Of a stretch of DNA of 62,854 nt, positions 62,536 through 62,854 are shown in pieces. This DNA comes from Planctomycetota bacterium. GTDB lineage: Bacteria; Planctomycetota; UBA1135; GCA-002686595. The translations under genes and the position numbers were made by a program. The stretch is taken from the NCBI GenBank assembly GCA_020853575.1, contig JADYYP010000043.1, positions 1 through 62,854 on the forward strand. The letters are read 5' to 3'. Below the pieces are notes generated by a model. The model did not search any database, was not told the origin of the DNA, and saw nothing but the letters and a program-made list of their open reading frames with translations. Every line of letters begins with the position of its first letter. The stretch's first letter is position 1.

Positions 62536-62854
62536 TGACCTCGCGGCGGCCGCCTCGCGGCTTCCGACTACCACGGTAGTACGACTAGGGTAGTCGAAGC
62601 GCCAGCGTGCGGCTCGAAAAATGGCGTTGGCCTTTTGTACGCGCAGATCGCGCCGACGGAGAGGGCCGCCGCGATTCCTGCCTCGATCGAACCTGCGCCG
62701 CGCCCGGCGAGCACCGCCGCGACGTCTGGCTAGCCTGACTTGAAAGGTTTGGATTCTCGTTAAGGGACTTACGGCGGCCGATGGCGCGTGGGCCCTCATT
62801 CTCGGACCCGTCGTCGCCGGTCGGCGCGCGAAGGTCGATGTAGTGGGAATGGCT
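62536..62854. other. Upstream region of blaI, to the window edge
   Basis: Apart from the inverted repeats at 62565-62596, this 319-base stretch shows no gene I can support. A few very short frames near the right edge are too brief to call. Confidence 0.5.
62565..62596. promoter_or_regulatory. Two adjacent inverted repeats, probable BlaI operator
   Basis: First dyad: ACTACC-AC-GGTAGT (62567-62580). Second dyad: CGACTA-GGG-TAGTCG (62582-62596). The outer arms CGACTACC (62565-62572) and GGTAGTCG (62589-62596) also pair. The cluster is 30 bases upstream of the blaI start. TAGT/ACTA half-sites in tandem dyads are the kind of sites bound by BlaI/MecI-type winged-helix dimers, so autoregulation of the operon is likely. 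Confidence 0.75.

Overview
The window is very GC-rich (roughly two thirds or more G+C by eye), densely coding, and shows no rRNA, tRNA, CRISPR array, insertion sequence or phage genes. The gene mix suggests a free-living, aerobic heterotroph, most likely a member of Planctomycetota or a close relative. It combines large secreted proteins with FG-GAP, thrombospondin type 3 and carboxypeptidase-regulatory repeats, a MoxR/DUF58/VWA cluster, a BlaI/M56 pair, and an ECF sigma operon with a CHAT protease. The phylum assignment is an inference from gene content, not from a marker gene.

Region by region. 1-18.4 kb: three enzymes of the propionyl-CoA to succinyl-CoA route (carboxylase beta subunit, epimerase, mutase catalytic subunit), all on the minus strand but separated by unrelated genes. 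Those include a secreted subtilase, a Cys-rich two-gene unit, a beta-carbonic anhydrase, a Cys-rich secreted orphan, an arylsulfotransferase-like protein, an FG-GAP protein and an SbcD/SbcC-like pair. 18.5-23.1 kb: a cytochrome b562-like protein, an M50-like membrane protein with a zinc ribbon, and a large matrixin-type metalloprotease with about fifteen thrombospondin type 3 repeats. 23.3-27.2 kb: a benzoyl-CoA epoxidation (box) locus, boxC-boxB, divergent from a BoxR-type regulator, with a near-perfect palindrome between them. 27.4-33 kb: two large extracytoplasmic proteins.

32.9-36.8 kb (minus): ECF sigma factor, anti-sigma factor and a TPR-CHAT protease predicted to sit outside the cytoplasmic membrane. 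37.0-44.5 kb (plus): an overlapping operon with a coiled-coil membrane protein interrupted by an in-frame TGA, MoxR, a membrane protein, an ABC exporter and a DUF58 protein. It converges on two minus-strand VWA/BatA-like membrane proteins (44.7-49.4 kb). 49.5-58.4 kb (plus): an alpha-glucan operon with a GH133 debranching enzyme, a GT4 glycosyltransferase, a GH57 amylase and a GT3 glycogen synthase fused to a GT35 phosphorylase. 58.6-62.5 kb (minus): BlaI repressor, M56 peptidase and a secreted acidic coiled-coil protein, preceded by a cluster of inverted repeats.

The best candidates for undescribed biology are the sigma/anti-sigma/CHAT operon, the BlaI/M56/acidic-protein unit, a C-terminal module shared by three unrelated secreted proteins, and the possibly recoded or broken gene at 38,076. 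Almost every longer overlapping reading frame in other frames is a GC-driven shadow and was left out.
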